A DNA stretch of 64,000 nt from Pseudoips prasinana (lineage: Eukaryota > Arthropoda > Insecta > Lepidoptera > Nolidae): NCBI GenBank assembly GCA_951640165.1, contig OX621240.1:40118713-40182712 (forward strand), given 5' to 3'. The notes beneath the pieces were generated by a model. The model ran no database searches. It was not told the DNA's origin and saw nothing but the letters and a program-made list of their open reading frames with translations. Numbering within the stretch: position 1 is the first letter of the stretch; every line of letters begins with the position of its first letter. This document shows, piece by piece, positions 17,701-27,400 of this stretch. The translations under genes were made by a program, and so were the position numbers.

Positions 17701-17846
17701 CCTTTTGCGAGGATGTTATGTCGCAAAAGGAGGCGGCGGAGCGCGCGCGGGAGGATGATCCTCTCGCGCCGCCGCTCCGCAGGCGAAGAAGGGGTGGGAG
17801 ACGGCGGTTGTACGATCGTCGCCTCCCTCCTTCTGGTGGTGATTAG
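14676..17846 (+). CDS. ORF2, endonuclease-reverse transcriptase (1056 aa)
   Basis: Intact with all catalytic motifs and the zinc motif (CHHCG). Copy-specific features are RGHAVEFW and GGLVVDVSF in the endonuclease, RVELVETL before the SDHRYV motif, EWTARRRALG, GRDLTLPS and CEDVMSQ near the C-terminus (the last shared with U4). Its reverse-transcriptase block (VDAVALLRGQVQEAVGAGDG) matches U5, U9 and U11. Starts within the TAATG overlap. Confidence 0.95.
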   Translation: MGRVEHRILQANTNHCRAAQDLLMQTVAEWLVDVAVVAEPYSVPGRWLGDRDGLVALVSRPATDSPPLSLLERGPGYVAAAWGDIALVGVYFSPNRPLRDFEDFLEVLTAVVGRAAPRQVVILGDLNAKAVAWGNPAASCNVRGHAVEFWSASCGVSLLNRGDVHTCVRQRGGLVVDVSFATPVLAARVVNWRVELVETLSDHRYVRFDISTQSPRGMARSGQSPFPRWALTRLDREAAQEAAFLRDWLSPPVEVADVDAAAVQLRGSLTEVCNSSMPRSRRPPPRRAVYWWTGELAALRAACVEARRAYTRSRRRTSRCQAEEDRLYASYLEAKTVLKSEMCAAEDSAKAEMLEGLDRDPFGRPYKQARSQLRPYGPPLAETLEPALLDGVVRSLFPRRTDFTPPTMNPPLGGVVASPEEEVPPVSVEEFRAGVLSLRAKKTAPGPDGVPARVVAIAASLMEERFRDLFSACLTAGRFPKIWKEGQLCLLRKEGRPVDSPSAYRPIVLLDEVGKLFEGIIATRLNSQLREVGPDLSDAQFGFRQGRSTVDAVALLRGQVQEAVGAGDGVLAVSFDIANAFNSVPHSTILEALRYHGVPQYLRAILANYLEDREVLLADRTARIRRYGAESGVPQGSVLGPLLWNIGFDWLLRGTLLQGTSVICYADDTLLVARGRDFREAACLASAGGSLVAGRIRQLGLRVALNKTEAVFFHGPRQRCPPDAHIVVEGVRIGVGAQMKYLGLVLDSRWRFGPHFSGLSTRLLKAADALSWLLPNLGGPKERCRRLYAGILKSMALYGAPIWADSLHRRENATAIRRPQRAIAQRVARAYRSVGFAAACALAGTPPWELEAWVLARVYEWTARRRALGERPAAQERDAVRREARDAIVLHWTRDLASATFGRRTLDALGPVLRDWLERPHGFLSFRLVQVLSGHGCFGTHLHRIQREEAPACHHCGAAEDTAQHTLEVCPAWAELRRALTDVVGRDLTLPSVVNSMLGSEEAWAAVASFCEDVMSQKEAAERAREDDPLAPPLRRRRRGGRRRLYDRRLPPSGGD

Positions 17847-18195
17847 CGGGCGACAAGCGCGGGGGCGCCTTCGCTCGCATTGCACTAATCACCACCCTCG
17901 TCGGGCGGGAACGGCCGAGCACTCACGGCCGTTCCCGGGCCCCTCCACTAAGGGAGGGGCGTGCGGGCCCCGCTGTAAAGGCGGGCGGTCGTCGGCGGGG
18001 GACTGGACGTAAAGGCTGTGCCGGTTTCCCAGTCCTCCTCCACACAGACGATGCGGGAGTGCCGCTGGGTTATTTTAGTGGGTATACCGGAGTAGCCGGT
18101 GAGTCCCACATAACCCGCCCATCCCCCAATGGGCGGGTATGCGTAACGCATTTTTTCCCAGCGCAAACAAAAAAAAAAAAAAAAAAAAAAAAAAA
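17847..18195 (+). other. U3 3' UTR and poly(A)
   Basis: Non-coding with 27 A (18169-18195). The large hairpin is perfect here (CGGGAACGGCCG/CGGCCGTTCCCG) and the inner hairpin reads ACCGG/CCGGT. Downstream ACCCGCCCAT pairs with ATGGGCGGGT, 10 bp with no wobble. Confidence 0.85.
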
Positions 18196-18209
18196 GGTTA
18201 GGTTAACCC
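18196..18209 (+). repeat. Telomeric spacer with AACCC tail (U3/U4)
   Basis: GGTTAGGTTAACCC, identical to the spacer before U5 although U4 begins inside ORF1. Confidence 0.85.
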
Positions 18210-18210
18210 G

Positions 18211-18669
18211 CAGGGCGGGGGCATCAGGCCCGGGCGCGGCGGCATGGGCACTATTCGCCTGGAGTGCCCAGTCGCCGCTGCCAAAGCCGTCCTCGAGAAG
18301 GGACGGCTCGCCGTCGGGTTCAGCTCGGCGGCGGTCCGGGCCCTTGAGGTCCTGCCGCTGAGGTGTTACCGGTGCTTCGGCATCGGTCACACCCGGGCCC
18401 TCTGTCCGTCCAGTGTCGACAGGGCGGACAGCTGCTACCGCTGCGGCAAGGAGGGGCACAAAGCCGCCTCCTGCGAGGCCACCGCACCGCACTGCGCGGT
18501 GTGTGCCGCCAGTGGCCGCCCTGCGGGCCACATTATGAAGGGGAGGAATTGCAGTCCTCCCCTTAAGAAGGGCAAAACTCAGGCGCCGACCCGGCCTGTC
18601 GCTGCCACCGCCACCCCAGTAGCTGGGACTTCGGCGGCTGTGGAGGAGGGGGGTGCGATGACCGACTAA
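18211..18669 (+). pseudogene. ORF1 C-terminal remnant (152 codons)
   Basis: Frame of ORF1 starting in the QGGGIRPGRGGMGTIRLECP stretch, with no ORF1 start, repeats, coiled coil or Gly-Lys tract. All three zinc knuckles and the TAATG overlap remain. The first internal ATG (18244) would give 141 aa containing only the zinc-knuckle end. Translation of any fragment would depend on readthrough from upstream, so I treat it as a 5'-deleted pseudogene. Confidence 0.9.
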
Positions 18670-21600
18670 TGGGTAGAGTCGAACATCGCATCCTCCAGGC
18701 GAACACCAACCACTGCAGAGCGGCACAGGATCTGTTGATGCAGACTGTGGCCGAGTGGTTGGTGGACGTGGCGGTGGTTGCCGAGCCGTACTCGATACCT
18801 GGCCGCTGGCTGGGTGATCGAGACGGCTTGGTGGCGTTGGTGTCGCGGCCTGCCACGGACTCCCCTCCCCTCTCGCTTTTAGAGAGGGGTCCGGGATACG
18901 TGGCCGCCGCGTGGGGAGAAATAGCCCTGGTCGGGGTCGATTTCTCCCCAAACCGCCCTCTAAGGGACTTCGAGGATTTTCTCGAAGTCCTTACGGCAGT
19001 CGTCGGGAGGGCGGCGCCACGTCAGGTCGCCATCCTGGGCGACCTGAACGCCAAGTCGGTGGCCTGGGGCAACCCAGCGGCGTCTTGCAATGTCCGGGGA
19101 CGCGCCGTCGAATTTTGGGCGGCTTCGTGCGGCGTGTCCCTCCTGAACAGGGGGGATGTTCACACGTGTGTGCGGCAACAGGGAGGGTCAGTGGTGGACG
19201 TGTCGTTCGCCACCCCTGTGCTAGCCACACGCGTCGTGAACTGGCGGGTGGAGATGGTGGAGACCCTGTCGGACCACCGATATGTGCGGTTCGACATCTC
19301 CACCCAGAGCCCGCGGGGGATGGCCCGCTCGGGCCAATCTCCCTTCCCGCGGTGGGCTCTCACCCGCCTGGACCGGGAGGCAGCCCAGGAGGCTGCGTTC
19401 CTCCGGGACTGGCTCTCGCCCCCTGTTGAGGTCACGGACGTGGACGCCGCAGCGGTTCAGCTGCGGAGGTCCCTGACCGAGGTGTGCAACTCCAGCATGC
19501 CTCGGTCTCGCCGTCCGCCTCCCCGTCGCGCCGTTTATTGGTGGACGGGGGAGCTGGCGGCGCTACGGGCCGCGTGCGTGGAGGCCAGGAGGGCCTACAC
19601 GCGGAGTCGGCGGCGCACCAGCCGATGTCAGGCTGAGGAGGACCGCCTCTACGCCTCTTACCTAGAGGCAAAGACGGTCCTCAAGTCGGAAATGTGCGCC
19701 GCCGAGGACTCGGCAAAGGCCGAGATGCTGGAGGGCCTCGACAGGGATCCGTTTGGGAGGCCGTATAAGCAGGCGCGGAGCCAGCTGCGCCCTTACGGTC
19801 CCCCATTAGCGGAGACCCTAGAGCCGGCGTTGCTGGATGGGGTGGTTCGGTCACTGTTTCCGCGCAGGACCGACTTCACCCCACCAACGATGAACCCCCC
19901 GCTGGGGGGGGTGGTGGCTTCGCCGGAGGAGGAGGTCCCTCCAGTATCGGTGGAGGAATTTCGCGCGGGGGTTCTGTCCCTCCGCGCGAAGAAGACGGCC
20001 CCTGGACCGGATGGTGTCCCCGCACGGGTGGTGGCCATCGCGGCGTCCCTCATGGAGGAGAGGTTTCGGGACCTCTTCAGCGCGTGCCTGACGGCTGGGA
20101 GGTTCCCGAAAATCTGGAAGGAGGGGCAGCTTTGCCTGCTCCGGAAGGAGGGACGCCCGGTGGACTCCCCCTCGGCATACCGGCCCATTGTTCTGCTCGA
20201 TGAGGTCGGTAAGTTGTTCGAGGGGATCATCGCCACCCGGCTTAATAGCCAGTTGCGGGAGGTAGGGCCAGACCTGTCGGACGCCCAGTTCGGGTTCCGA
20301 CAAGGGCGTTCGACGGTCGACGCGTTGGCCCTACTCAGGGGCCAAGTGCGGGAAGCGGTCGAGGCTGGGGACGGAGTGTTGGCGGTGTCGTTCGACATCG
20401 CCAACGCCTTCAACTCCGTGCCCCACTCGACCATATTGGAGGCACTCCGGTATCACGGAGTGCCCCAATATCTGCGGGCGATCCTGGCCAACTACCTGGA
20501 GGACCGGGAGGTCCTCCTGGCGGACAGGACGGCCAGGATCAGGCGCTACGGCGCGGAATCCGGTGTTCCACAAGGCTCGGTGCTAGGGCCCCTCTTGTGG
20601 AACATCGGATTCGATTGGCTCCTGCGGGGCACCCTCCTCCAGGGCACGAGTGTCATCTGCTACGCGGACGACACTCTCCTCGTTGCCCGGGGGAGGGACT
20701 TTCGGGAGGCGGCCTGTCTGGCCTCGGCTGGCGGATCCTTAGTGGCAGGTAGGATCCGCCAGCTTGGTTTGAGGGTAGCGCTGAACAAGACCGAGGCCGT
20801 GTTCTTTCACGGGCCTCGGCAGCGCTGCCCTCCAGACGCCCACATCGTCGTGGAGGGCGTCCGAATAGGGGTCGGGGCCCAGATGAAGTATCTGGGCCTC
20901 GTGCTGGACAGCAGGTGGCGCTTCGGCCCGCACTTCAGCGGGCTGTCGACGCGCCTGCTTAAGGCCGCGGACGCCCTCTCATGGCTCCTCCCGAACCTGG
21001 GCGGGCCCAAGGAGCGATGCCGGCGCCTCTATGCCGGCATCCTCAAGAGCATGGCCTTATATGGGGCACCCATCTGGGCGGACTCCCTCCATAGGAGGGA
21101 GAATGCAACCGCCATCCGCAGGCCCCAACGGGCCATTGCACAGCGGGTGGCGAGAGCCTACCGCTCAGTGGGCTTTGCGGCGGCGTGCGCTCTGGCCGGC
21201 ACCCCTCCCTGGGAATTGGAGGCATGGGTGCTTGCCAGAGTGTACGAATGGGCGGCGCGGCGTAGGGCGCTGGGTGAGCGCCCCGCCGCGCAAGAGCGGG
21301 ATGCCGTGCGGCGGGAGGCGAGGGACGCAATCGTCCTACACTGGACACGGGACCTCGCCTCCGCCACATTTGGACGCCGGACGCTGGACGCGCTCGGTCC
21401 AGTCCTGCGGGACTGGCTCGAGCGCCCCCACGGTTTCCTCTCGTTCCGTCTAGTGCAGGTGTTGTCCGGACATGGCTGTTTCGGAACGCACCTGCACCGG
21501 ATTCGGAGGGAGGAAACCCCGGCGTGCCACGATTGTGGAGCCGCGGAGGACACGGCGCAGCACACATTCGAGGTGTGCCCAGCCTGGGCTGAGCTGCGCC

Positions 21601-21839
21601 GTGCCCTGACAGATGTGGTCGGGCAGGACCTCTCACTTCCCAGTGTGGTAAACTCCATGCTGGGGAGTGAGGAGGCTTGGGCTGCGGTTGCCTCCTTTTG
21701 CGAGGATGTCATGTCGCAAAAGGAGGCGGCGGAGCGCGCGCGGGAGGATGATCCTCTCGCGCCACCGCTCCGCAGGCGAAGAAGGGGTGGGAGAAGGCGG
21801 TTATACGACCGTCGCCTCCCACCTTCTGGTGGTGATTAG
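18669..21839 (+). CDS. ORF2, endonuclease-reverse transcriptase (1056 aa)
   Basis: Full-length and uninterrupted although its upstream ORF1 is truncated. Catalytic motifs and zinc ligands (CHDCG) are present. In the endonuclease, Tyr91 of VGVYFSPN is replaced by Asp (VGVDFSPN), a conspicuous charge change close to the domain core but not a catalytic residue. QHTFEVCP replaces QHTLEVCP inside the zinc motif. Without ORF1 there is no normal upstream cistron, so expression by reinitiation is doubtful. Confidence 0.93.
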   Translation: MGRVEHRILQANTNHCRAAQDLLMQTVAEWLVDVAVVAEPYSIPGRWLGDRDGLVALVSRPATDSPPLSLLERGPGYVAAAWGEIALVGVDFSPNRPLRDFEDFLEVLTAVVGRAAPRQVAILGDLNAKSVAWGNPAASCNVRGRAVEFWAASCGVSLLNRGDVHTCVRQQGGSVVDVSFATPVLATRVVNWRVEMVETLSDHRYVRFDISTQSPRGMARSGQSPFPRWALTRLDREAAQEAAFLRDWLSPPVEVTDVDAAAVQLRRSLTEVCNSSMPRSRRPPPRRAVYWWTGELAALRAACVEARRAYTRSRRRTSRCQAEEDRLYASYLEAKTVLKSEMCAAEDSAKAEMLEGLDRDPFGRPYKQARSQLRPYGPPLAETLEPALLDGVVRSLFPRRTDFTPPTMNPPLGGVVASPEEEVPPVSVEEFRAGVLSLRAKKTAPGPDGVPARVVAIAASLMEERFRDLFSACLTAGRFPKIWKEGQLCLLRKEGRPVDSPSAYRPIVLLDEVGKLFEGIIATRLNSQLREVGPDLSDAQFGFRQGRSTVDALALLRGQVREAVEAGDGVLAVSFDIANAFNSVPHSTILEALRYHGVPQYLRAILANYLEDREVLLADRTARIRRYGAESGVPQGSVLGPLLWNIGFDWLLRGTLLQGTSVICYADDTLLVARGRDFREAACLASAGGSLVAGRIRQLGLRVALNKTEAVFFHGPRQRCPPDAHIVVEGVRIGVGAQMKYLGLVLDSRWRFGPHFSGLSTRLLKAADALSWLLPNLGGPKERCRRLYAGILKSMALYGAPIWADSLHRRENATAIRRPQRAIAQRVARAYRSVGFAAACALAGTPPWELEAWVLARVYEWAARRRALGERPAAQERDAVRREARDAIVLHWTRDLASATFGRRTLDALGPVLRDWLERPHGFLSFRLVQVLSGHGCFGTHLHRIRREETPACHDCGAAEDTAQHTFEVCPAWAELRRALTDVVGQDLSLPSVVNSMLGSEEAWAAVASFCEDVMSQKEAAERAREDDPLAPPLRRRRRGGRRRLYDRRLPPSGGD

Positions 21840-22160
21840 CGGGCGATAGGCGCGGGGGCGCCTTCGCTCGCATTGCACAAATCGCCACCATCGTCGGGCG
21901 GGAACGGCCGAGCACTCACGGTCGTTCCCGGGCTCCTCCACTTAGGGAGGGGCGTGCGGGCCCCGCTGTAAAGGCGGGCGGTCGTCGGTGGGGGACTGGA
22001 CGTAAAGGCTGTGCCGGTTTCCCAGTCCTCCTCCAAATAGACGATGCGGGAGTGCCGCTGGGTTATTTTAGTGGGTATGCCGGAATAGCCGGAGAGTCCC
22101 ACATAACCCGTCCATCCCCCAATGGGCGGGTATGCGTAACGCATTTTTTCCCAGCGCAAA

Positions 22161-22206
<46 letters not shown>
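21840..22206 (+). other. U4 3' UTR and poly(A)
   Basis: Non-coding with 45 A (22162-22206). The ORF2 end just before it has a variant GTTATACGACC, also seen in U6. Confidence 0.85.
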
Positions 22207-22208
<2 letters not shown>

Positions 22209-22220
22209 TTAGGTTAACCC
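22207..22220 (+). repeat. Telomeric spacer with AACCC tail (U4/U5)
   Basis: GGTTAGGTTAACCC followed by GGGGAACC of U5; same spacer type as 12365 and 18196. Confidence 0.85.
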
Positions 22221-22372
22221 GGGGAACCACCCCACAGTGCTTGCGTCCACGTCGCGTTCCCCGGAAACGTCCCAGTTCTGACCACCGTAACGGAGTGGCA
22301 GACTGGGTACGGCTAAAGTGCACTGTGCATCGTAACTATCTTATTGTCTTGTGAGTTACGAATACTGCGGAA
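22221..22372 (+). promoter_or_regulatory. U5 5' UTR
   Basis: 152 bp, CACAGTGC/GCACTGTG and pre-ATG hairpin CGTAACT/AGTTACG as in U1 and U6. Confidence 0.75.
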
Positions 22373-24492
22373 ATGCCAAAACCAGCGCGGGATGCCCTCG
22401 GGCATTTTGTGAAAAAAGGCCCTTCTCAGGGCCAACCCAAAGGCCCTTCTCAGGGCCAACCCAAAGGCCCTTCTCAGGGCCAACCCAAAGGCCCTTCTCA
22501 GGGCCAACCAAAAGGCCCTTCTCAGGGCCAACGCGACGCTTCCTTAGCGTCGGATGAAGGCAGGGCCTTCTACGGCGGGCAGGTGGACTCCGACGATGAG
22601 TCCATTGTATCGGATTCCGATTCGATGGCGGTCGAAGATTCGCGATCGCGATCTGCTTCCAGAAAGCGGAAGACCTTTTTAAAGGACGGGTCGGATGGCT
22701 CCTCGGCGTCGGGTTCGTCGAAGAAAAGGGTCAAGGCTAAGAAACCCACAACAGCGGCAGACACCCACGATGTGGGTTTAGCCACCGCCCAGCGCGAGCT
22801 GGACCTGGCACGGCGGGAGCACCTCCAGCAAGAGCTGGAGGAGCGGGTTGCGGCCAGGGAAGAACGGGCGCGAGTCGCTCGTGCAAAGGCCGATTACGGT
22901 GCGGCCCGCGTCCTGTACGCGAACCACTCACTGGCCGAACTGGAGAGGCCGAAGTGGCCTTGGAGGACGAAGAGGCGATCGTGGAGGTCGCCGCCAAGTC
23001 CTCGCATCTGAAGGGGACTTTCCAGAAGTCCCTCAGATGCCGGGCCGCCAGCATGCGTGGCATCGTCGCGGAGCTGGTGGACCGCAAGGCCAGCGATGAA
23101 ACGCGGCAACTGCAGGCGAAGGTAGATCGCCTGCAGTCGGAGGTCAGCCAGCTGCATCTGAAGCTGGCTGAAGCCACGGCCCGGCCATCCCAAGCCGAGC
23201 CCAGACCTGCGGCAGAGGGCCTCGCTCCCCCCTCCGGCCTTGAGGACATCCTCCGCAAGGCTATGGAGGAGCAGAGGGTCTTCGTCAGGGCCTGCCTGGC
23301 GGGAATAGAGGACCGGCTCTTGCCGGAGAAACGCCTCCGACCGCCACTTGCGGCGGACAAGAGGCGAGAGGAGCCGGTGACCTCCCAGAGGGAGGACGCC
23401 CTTCTCCCTTCCACCACCCCGACCAACCAGCAGGGCTGGACGAAGGTGGTCGGTAAGGGGAAGGGCAAGGGCAAAAAGACGGCAGCGGTCGTCCCTGCCG
23501 TCCCCGCCACCACCACTCCCAGCCAGTCGAAGCCGACTGGCAAGGGAAAAGGGAAGGGGAAAACCACCCCCCCAGCCGCCTCCGCCACCGCCCCTGCCGG
23601 TCCGTCACAGACAACTGGCAAGGGAAAGGGGAAGGGTTCGACCCCAGCCGGTGTCAGGAGGAACTTGGTTCCTCCCAAGACCGCAGCCGTCGTGATGACG
23701 CTCACCACGGAGGCTGCGGAGCGGGGCGAGACGTACGCGTCCGTGATGTTGCGGGCGCGCGCCAGTGCCGATCCCACCAAACTAGGGATCGGTAAAGTCT
23801 CGTGCCGCCGGACACAGGCTGGGGCTCGAATCTTCGAGTTCCCCGGTGCAGAGGGCGGAAAAAACGCTGACCTCTTCGCAGCGAAGCTGCAAGAGGTCAT
23901 TGCGGACGCGGCAAAGGTGGCCAGGCCGGTGAAGTCGGCGGCCTTCGAGGTGACGGACCTGGACGACTCCATCACCAAGGAGGAGGTGGTAGCGGCGGTC
24001 GCAGCCATAGGTGGCTGCGCAGTCGCAGCGGTGCAGGGCGGGGGCATCAGGCCCGGGCGCGGCGGCATGGGCGCAATTCGCCTGGAGTGCCCAGTCGCCG
24101 CTGCCAAAGCCGTCCTCGAGAAGGGACGGCTCGCCGTCGGGTTCAGCTCGGCGGCGGTCCGGGCCCTTGAGGTCCTGCCGCTGAGGTGTTACCGGTGCTT
24201 CGGCATCGGCCACACCCGGGCCCTCTGTTCGTCCAGTGTCGACAGGACGGACAGCTGCTACCGCTGCGGCAAGGAGGGGCACAAAGCCGCCTCCTGCAAT
24301 GCCGCCACGCCGCACTGCACGGTCTGTGCCGCCAGTGGCCGCCCTGCGGGCCACATAATGAAGGGGAGGAACTGCAGTCCTCCCCTTAAGAAGGGGAAAG
24401 TACAGGCGCCGACCCGGCCTGTCGTTGCCACCGCCGTCCCAGTGGCTGGGACCTCAGCGGCTGTGGAGGAGGGGGGTGCGATGACCGACTAA
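22373..24492 (+). pseudogene. ORF1 with 5-nt frameshift insertion
   Basis: Starts normally (MPKPARDALGHFVKK, five GPSQGQ repeats) and follows ORF1 to AELE at about 22950. Other copies there read GAGAAGATGGCC; this one reads GAGAGGCCGAAGTGGCC, five bases longer. The original frame then runs RPKWPWRTKRR and stops at 23011. The correct ORF1 frame resumes from 22954 (MALEDEEAIVEVAAKSS) and continues through the Gly-Lys tract and three zinc knuckles to the TAATG at 24492. One fragment has the repeats and the start of the coiled coil; the other has the nucleic-acid-binding half. Functional full-length ORF1 is unlikely. Confidence 0.92.
22428..22529 (+). repeat. 24-bp tandem repeat in U5 ORF1, 5 units
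   Basis: Five GPSQGQ units with intact stem arms. Confidence 0.95.
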
Positions 24493-27400
24493 TGGGTAGG
24501 GTCGAACATCGCATCCTCCAGGCGAACACCAACCACTGCAGAGCGGCACAGGATCTGCTCATGCAGACTGTGGCCGAGTGGTTGGTGGACGTGGCGGTGG
24601 TCGCCGAGCCGTACTCGGTACCTGGCCGTTGGCTGGGTGATCGAGACGGCTTGGTGGCGTTGGTGTCGCGGCCTGCCACGGACTCCCCTCCCCTCTCGCT
24701 TTTAGAGAGGGGTCCGGGATACGTGGCCGCCGCGTGGGGAGAAATAGCCCTGGTCGGGGTCTATTTCTCCCCAAACCGCCCTCTAAGGGACTTCGAGAAT
24801 TTTCTCGAGGTCCTTACGGCAGTCGTCGGGAGGGCGGCGCCACGCCAGGTAATGGTGTTAGGCGACCTGAACGCCAAGTCGGTGGCCTGGGGAAACCCAG
24901 CGGCGTCCTGCAACGTCCGGGGGCGCGCTGTCGAATTTTGGTCGGCTTCGTGCGGCGTGTCCCTCCTGAACAGGGGGGATGTTCACACGTGTGTGCGGCA
25001 ACAGGGAGGGTCAGTGGTGGACGTGTCGTTCGCCACCCCTGTGCTAGCCACACGCGTCGTGAACTGGCGGGTGGAGATGGTGGAGACCCTGTCGGACCAC
25101 CGATATGTGCGGTTCGACATCTCCACCCAGAGCCCGCGGGGGATGGCCCGCTCGGGCCAATCTCCCTTCCCGCGGTGGGCTCTCACCCGCCTGGACCGGG
25201 AGGCAGCCCTGGAGGCAGCGTTCCTCGAGGACTGGCTCTCGCCCCCTGTGGAGGTGACGGACGTGGACGCCGCAGCGGTCCAGCTGCGGAGGTCCCTGAC
25301 CGAGGTGTGCAACTCCAGCATGCCTCGGTCTCGCCGTCCGCCTCCCCGTCGCGCCGTTTATTGGTGGACGGGGGAGCTGGCGGCGCTACGGGCCGCGTGC
25401 GTGGAGGCCAGGAGGGCCTACACGCGGAGTCGGCGGCGCACCAGCCGATGTCAGGCTGAGGAGGACCGCCTCTACGCCTCTTACATGGAGGCAAAGACGG
25501 TCCTCAAGACGGCAATGTGCGCCGCCGAAGACTCGGCAAAGGCCGAGATGCTGGAGGGACTCGATAGGGATCCGTTTGGGAGGCCATATAAGCTGGCGCG
25601 GAGCCAGCTGCGCCCTTATGGCCCCCCACTAACGGAGACCCTAGAGCCGGCGTTGCTGGATGGGGTGGTTCGGTCACTGTTTCCGCGCAGGACCGAATTC
25701 ACCCCACCAACGATGAACCCCCCACTGGGGGGGGTGGTGGCTTCGCCGGCGGAGGAGGTCCCTCCGGTTTCGGCGGAGGAATTTGGCGCGGGGGTTCTTT
25801 CCCTCCGCGCGAAAAAGACGGCCCCTGGACCGGATGGCGTCCCCGCACGGGTGGTGGCCATCGCGGCGTCCCTAATGGAGCAGAGGTTTCGGGACCTCTT
25901 CAGCGCGTGCCTGACGGCTGGGAGGTTCCCGAAACTATGGAAGGAGGGGCAGCTTTGCCTGCTCCGGAAGGAGGGACGCCCGGTGGAATCCCCCTCGGCA
26001 TACCGGCCCATCGTTCTGCTCGATGAGGTCGGTAAACTGTTCGAGGGGATCCTAGCCACCCGGCTTAACAGCCATTTGCGGGAGGTAGGGCCGGACCTGT
26101 CGGACGCCCAGTTCGGGTTTCGACAGGGGCGTTCGACGGTCGACGCGGTGGCCCTACTCAGGGGCCAAGTGCAGGAGGCGGTTGGAGCTGGGGACGGAGT
26201 GTTGGCGGTGTCGTTCGACATCGCCAACGCGTTCAACTCCGTGCCCCACTCGACCATATTGGAGGCACTCCGGTACCACGGAGTGCCCCAATATCTGCGG
26301 GCGATCCTGGCCAACTACCTGGAGGACCGGGAGGTCCTCCTGGCGGACAGGACGGCCAGGATCAGGCGCTACGGCGCGGAGTCCGGTGTTCCACAGGGTT
26401 CGGTGCTAGGGCCCCTCTTGTGGAACATCGGATTCGATTGGCTGCTGCGCGGCACCCTCCTCCAGGGCACGAGTGTCATCTGCTACGCGGATGACACTCT
26501 CCTCGTTGCCCGGGGGAGGGACTTTGGAGAGGCGGCCTGTCTGGCCTCGGCTGGCGGATCCTTAGTGGCAGGTAGGATCCGCCAGCTCGGTTTGAGGGTA
26601 GCGCTGAACAAGACCGAGGCCGTGTTCTTTCACGGGCCTCGGCAGCGCTGCGCTCCTGACGCCCACATCGTGGTGGAGGGCGTCCGGATAGGGGTCGGGG
26701 CCCAGATGAAGTATCTGGGCCTCGTGCTGGACAGCAGGTGGCGCTTCGGCCCGCACTTTAGCGGGCTGTCGACGCGCCTGCTGAAAGCCGCGGACGCCCT
26801 CTCATGGCTCCTCCCAAACCTGGGAGGGCCCAAGGAGCGATGCCGGCGCCTCTATGCCGGCATCCTCAAGAGCATGGCCCTATATGGGGCACCCATCTGG
26901 GCGGACTCCCTCCATAGGAGGGAGAATGCAACCGCCATCCGCAGGCCCCAACGGGCCATTGCACAGCGGGTGGCGAGAGCCTACCGCTCAGTGGGCTTTG
27001 CGGCGGCGTGCGCTCTGGCCGGCACCCCTCCCTGGGAATTGGAGGCATGGGTGCTCGCCAGAGTGTACGAATGGGCGGCGCGGCGTAGGGCGCTGGGTGA
27101 GCGCCCCGCCGCGCAAGAGCGGGATGCCGTGCGGCGGGAGGCGAGGGACGCAATCGTCCTCCACTGGACACGGGACCTCCTCCTGCGGGACTGGCTCGAG
27201 CGATCCCACGGTTTCCTCTCTTTCCGTCTGGTGCAGGTGTTGTCCGGGCATGGTTGTTTCGGAACGCACCTGCATCGGATCCAGAGGGAGGAGACCCCGG
27301 CGTGCCACGACTGTGGAGCCGCGGAGGACACGGCGCAGCACACCCTCGAGGTGTGCCCAGCCTGGGCTGAGCTGCGCCGTGCCCTGACTGATGTGGTCGG

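Larger units (their letters stand above)
12381..18195 (+). mobile_element. U3: full-length SART/TRAS-like element
   Basis: Complete, both ORFs open, 27 A. The ORF1 5' half is nearly identical in protein to that of U9. Confidence 0.95.
18210..22206 (+). mobile_element. U4: 5'-deleted SART/TRAS-like element
   Basis: Begins inside the ORF1 C-terminal third (GCAGGGCGGGGGC) right after the spacer. The 5' UTR and about 550 codons of ORF1 are missing. ORF2 and the 3' end are complete, with 45 A. Confidence 0.95.

Noticed and set aside
18210..18669. U4 ORF1 remnant as a separate small zinc-knuckle gene
   Set aside because: It is exactly the 3' part of ORF1 with no start signals of its own, and its 5' edge is a deletion joined to the telomeric spacer.
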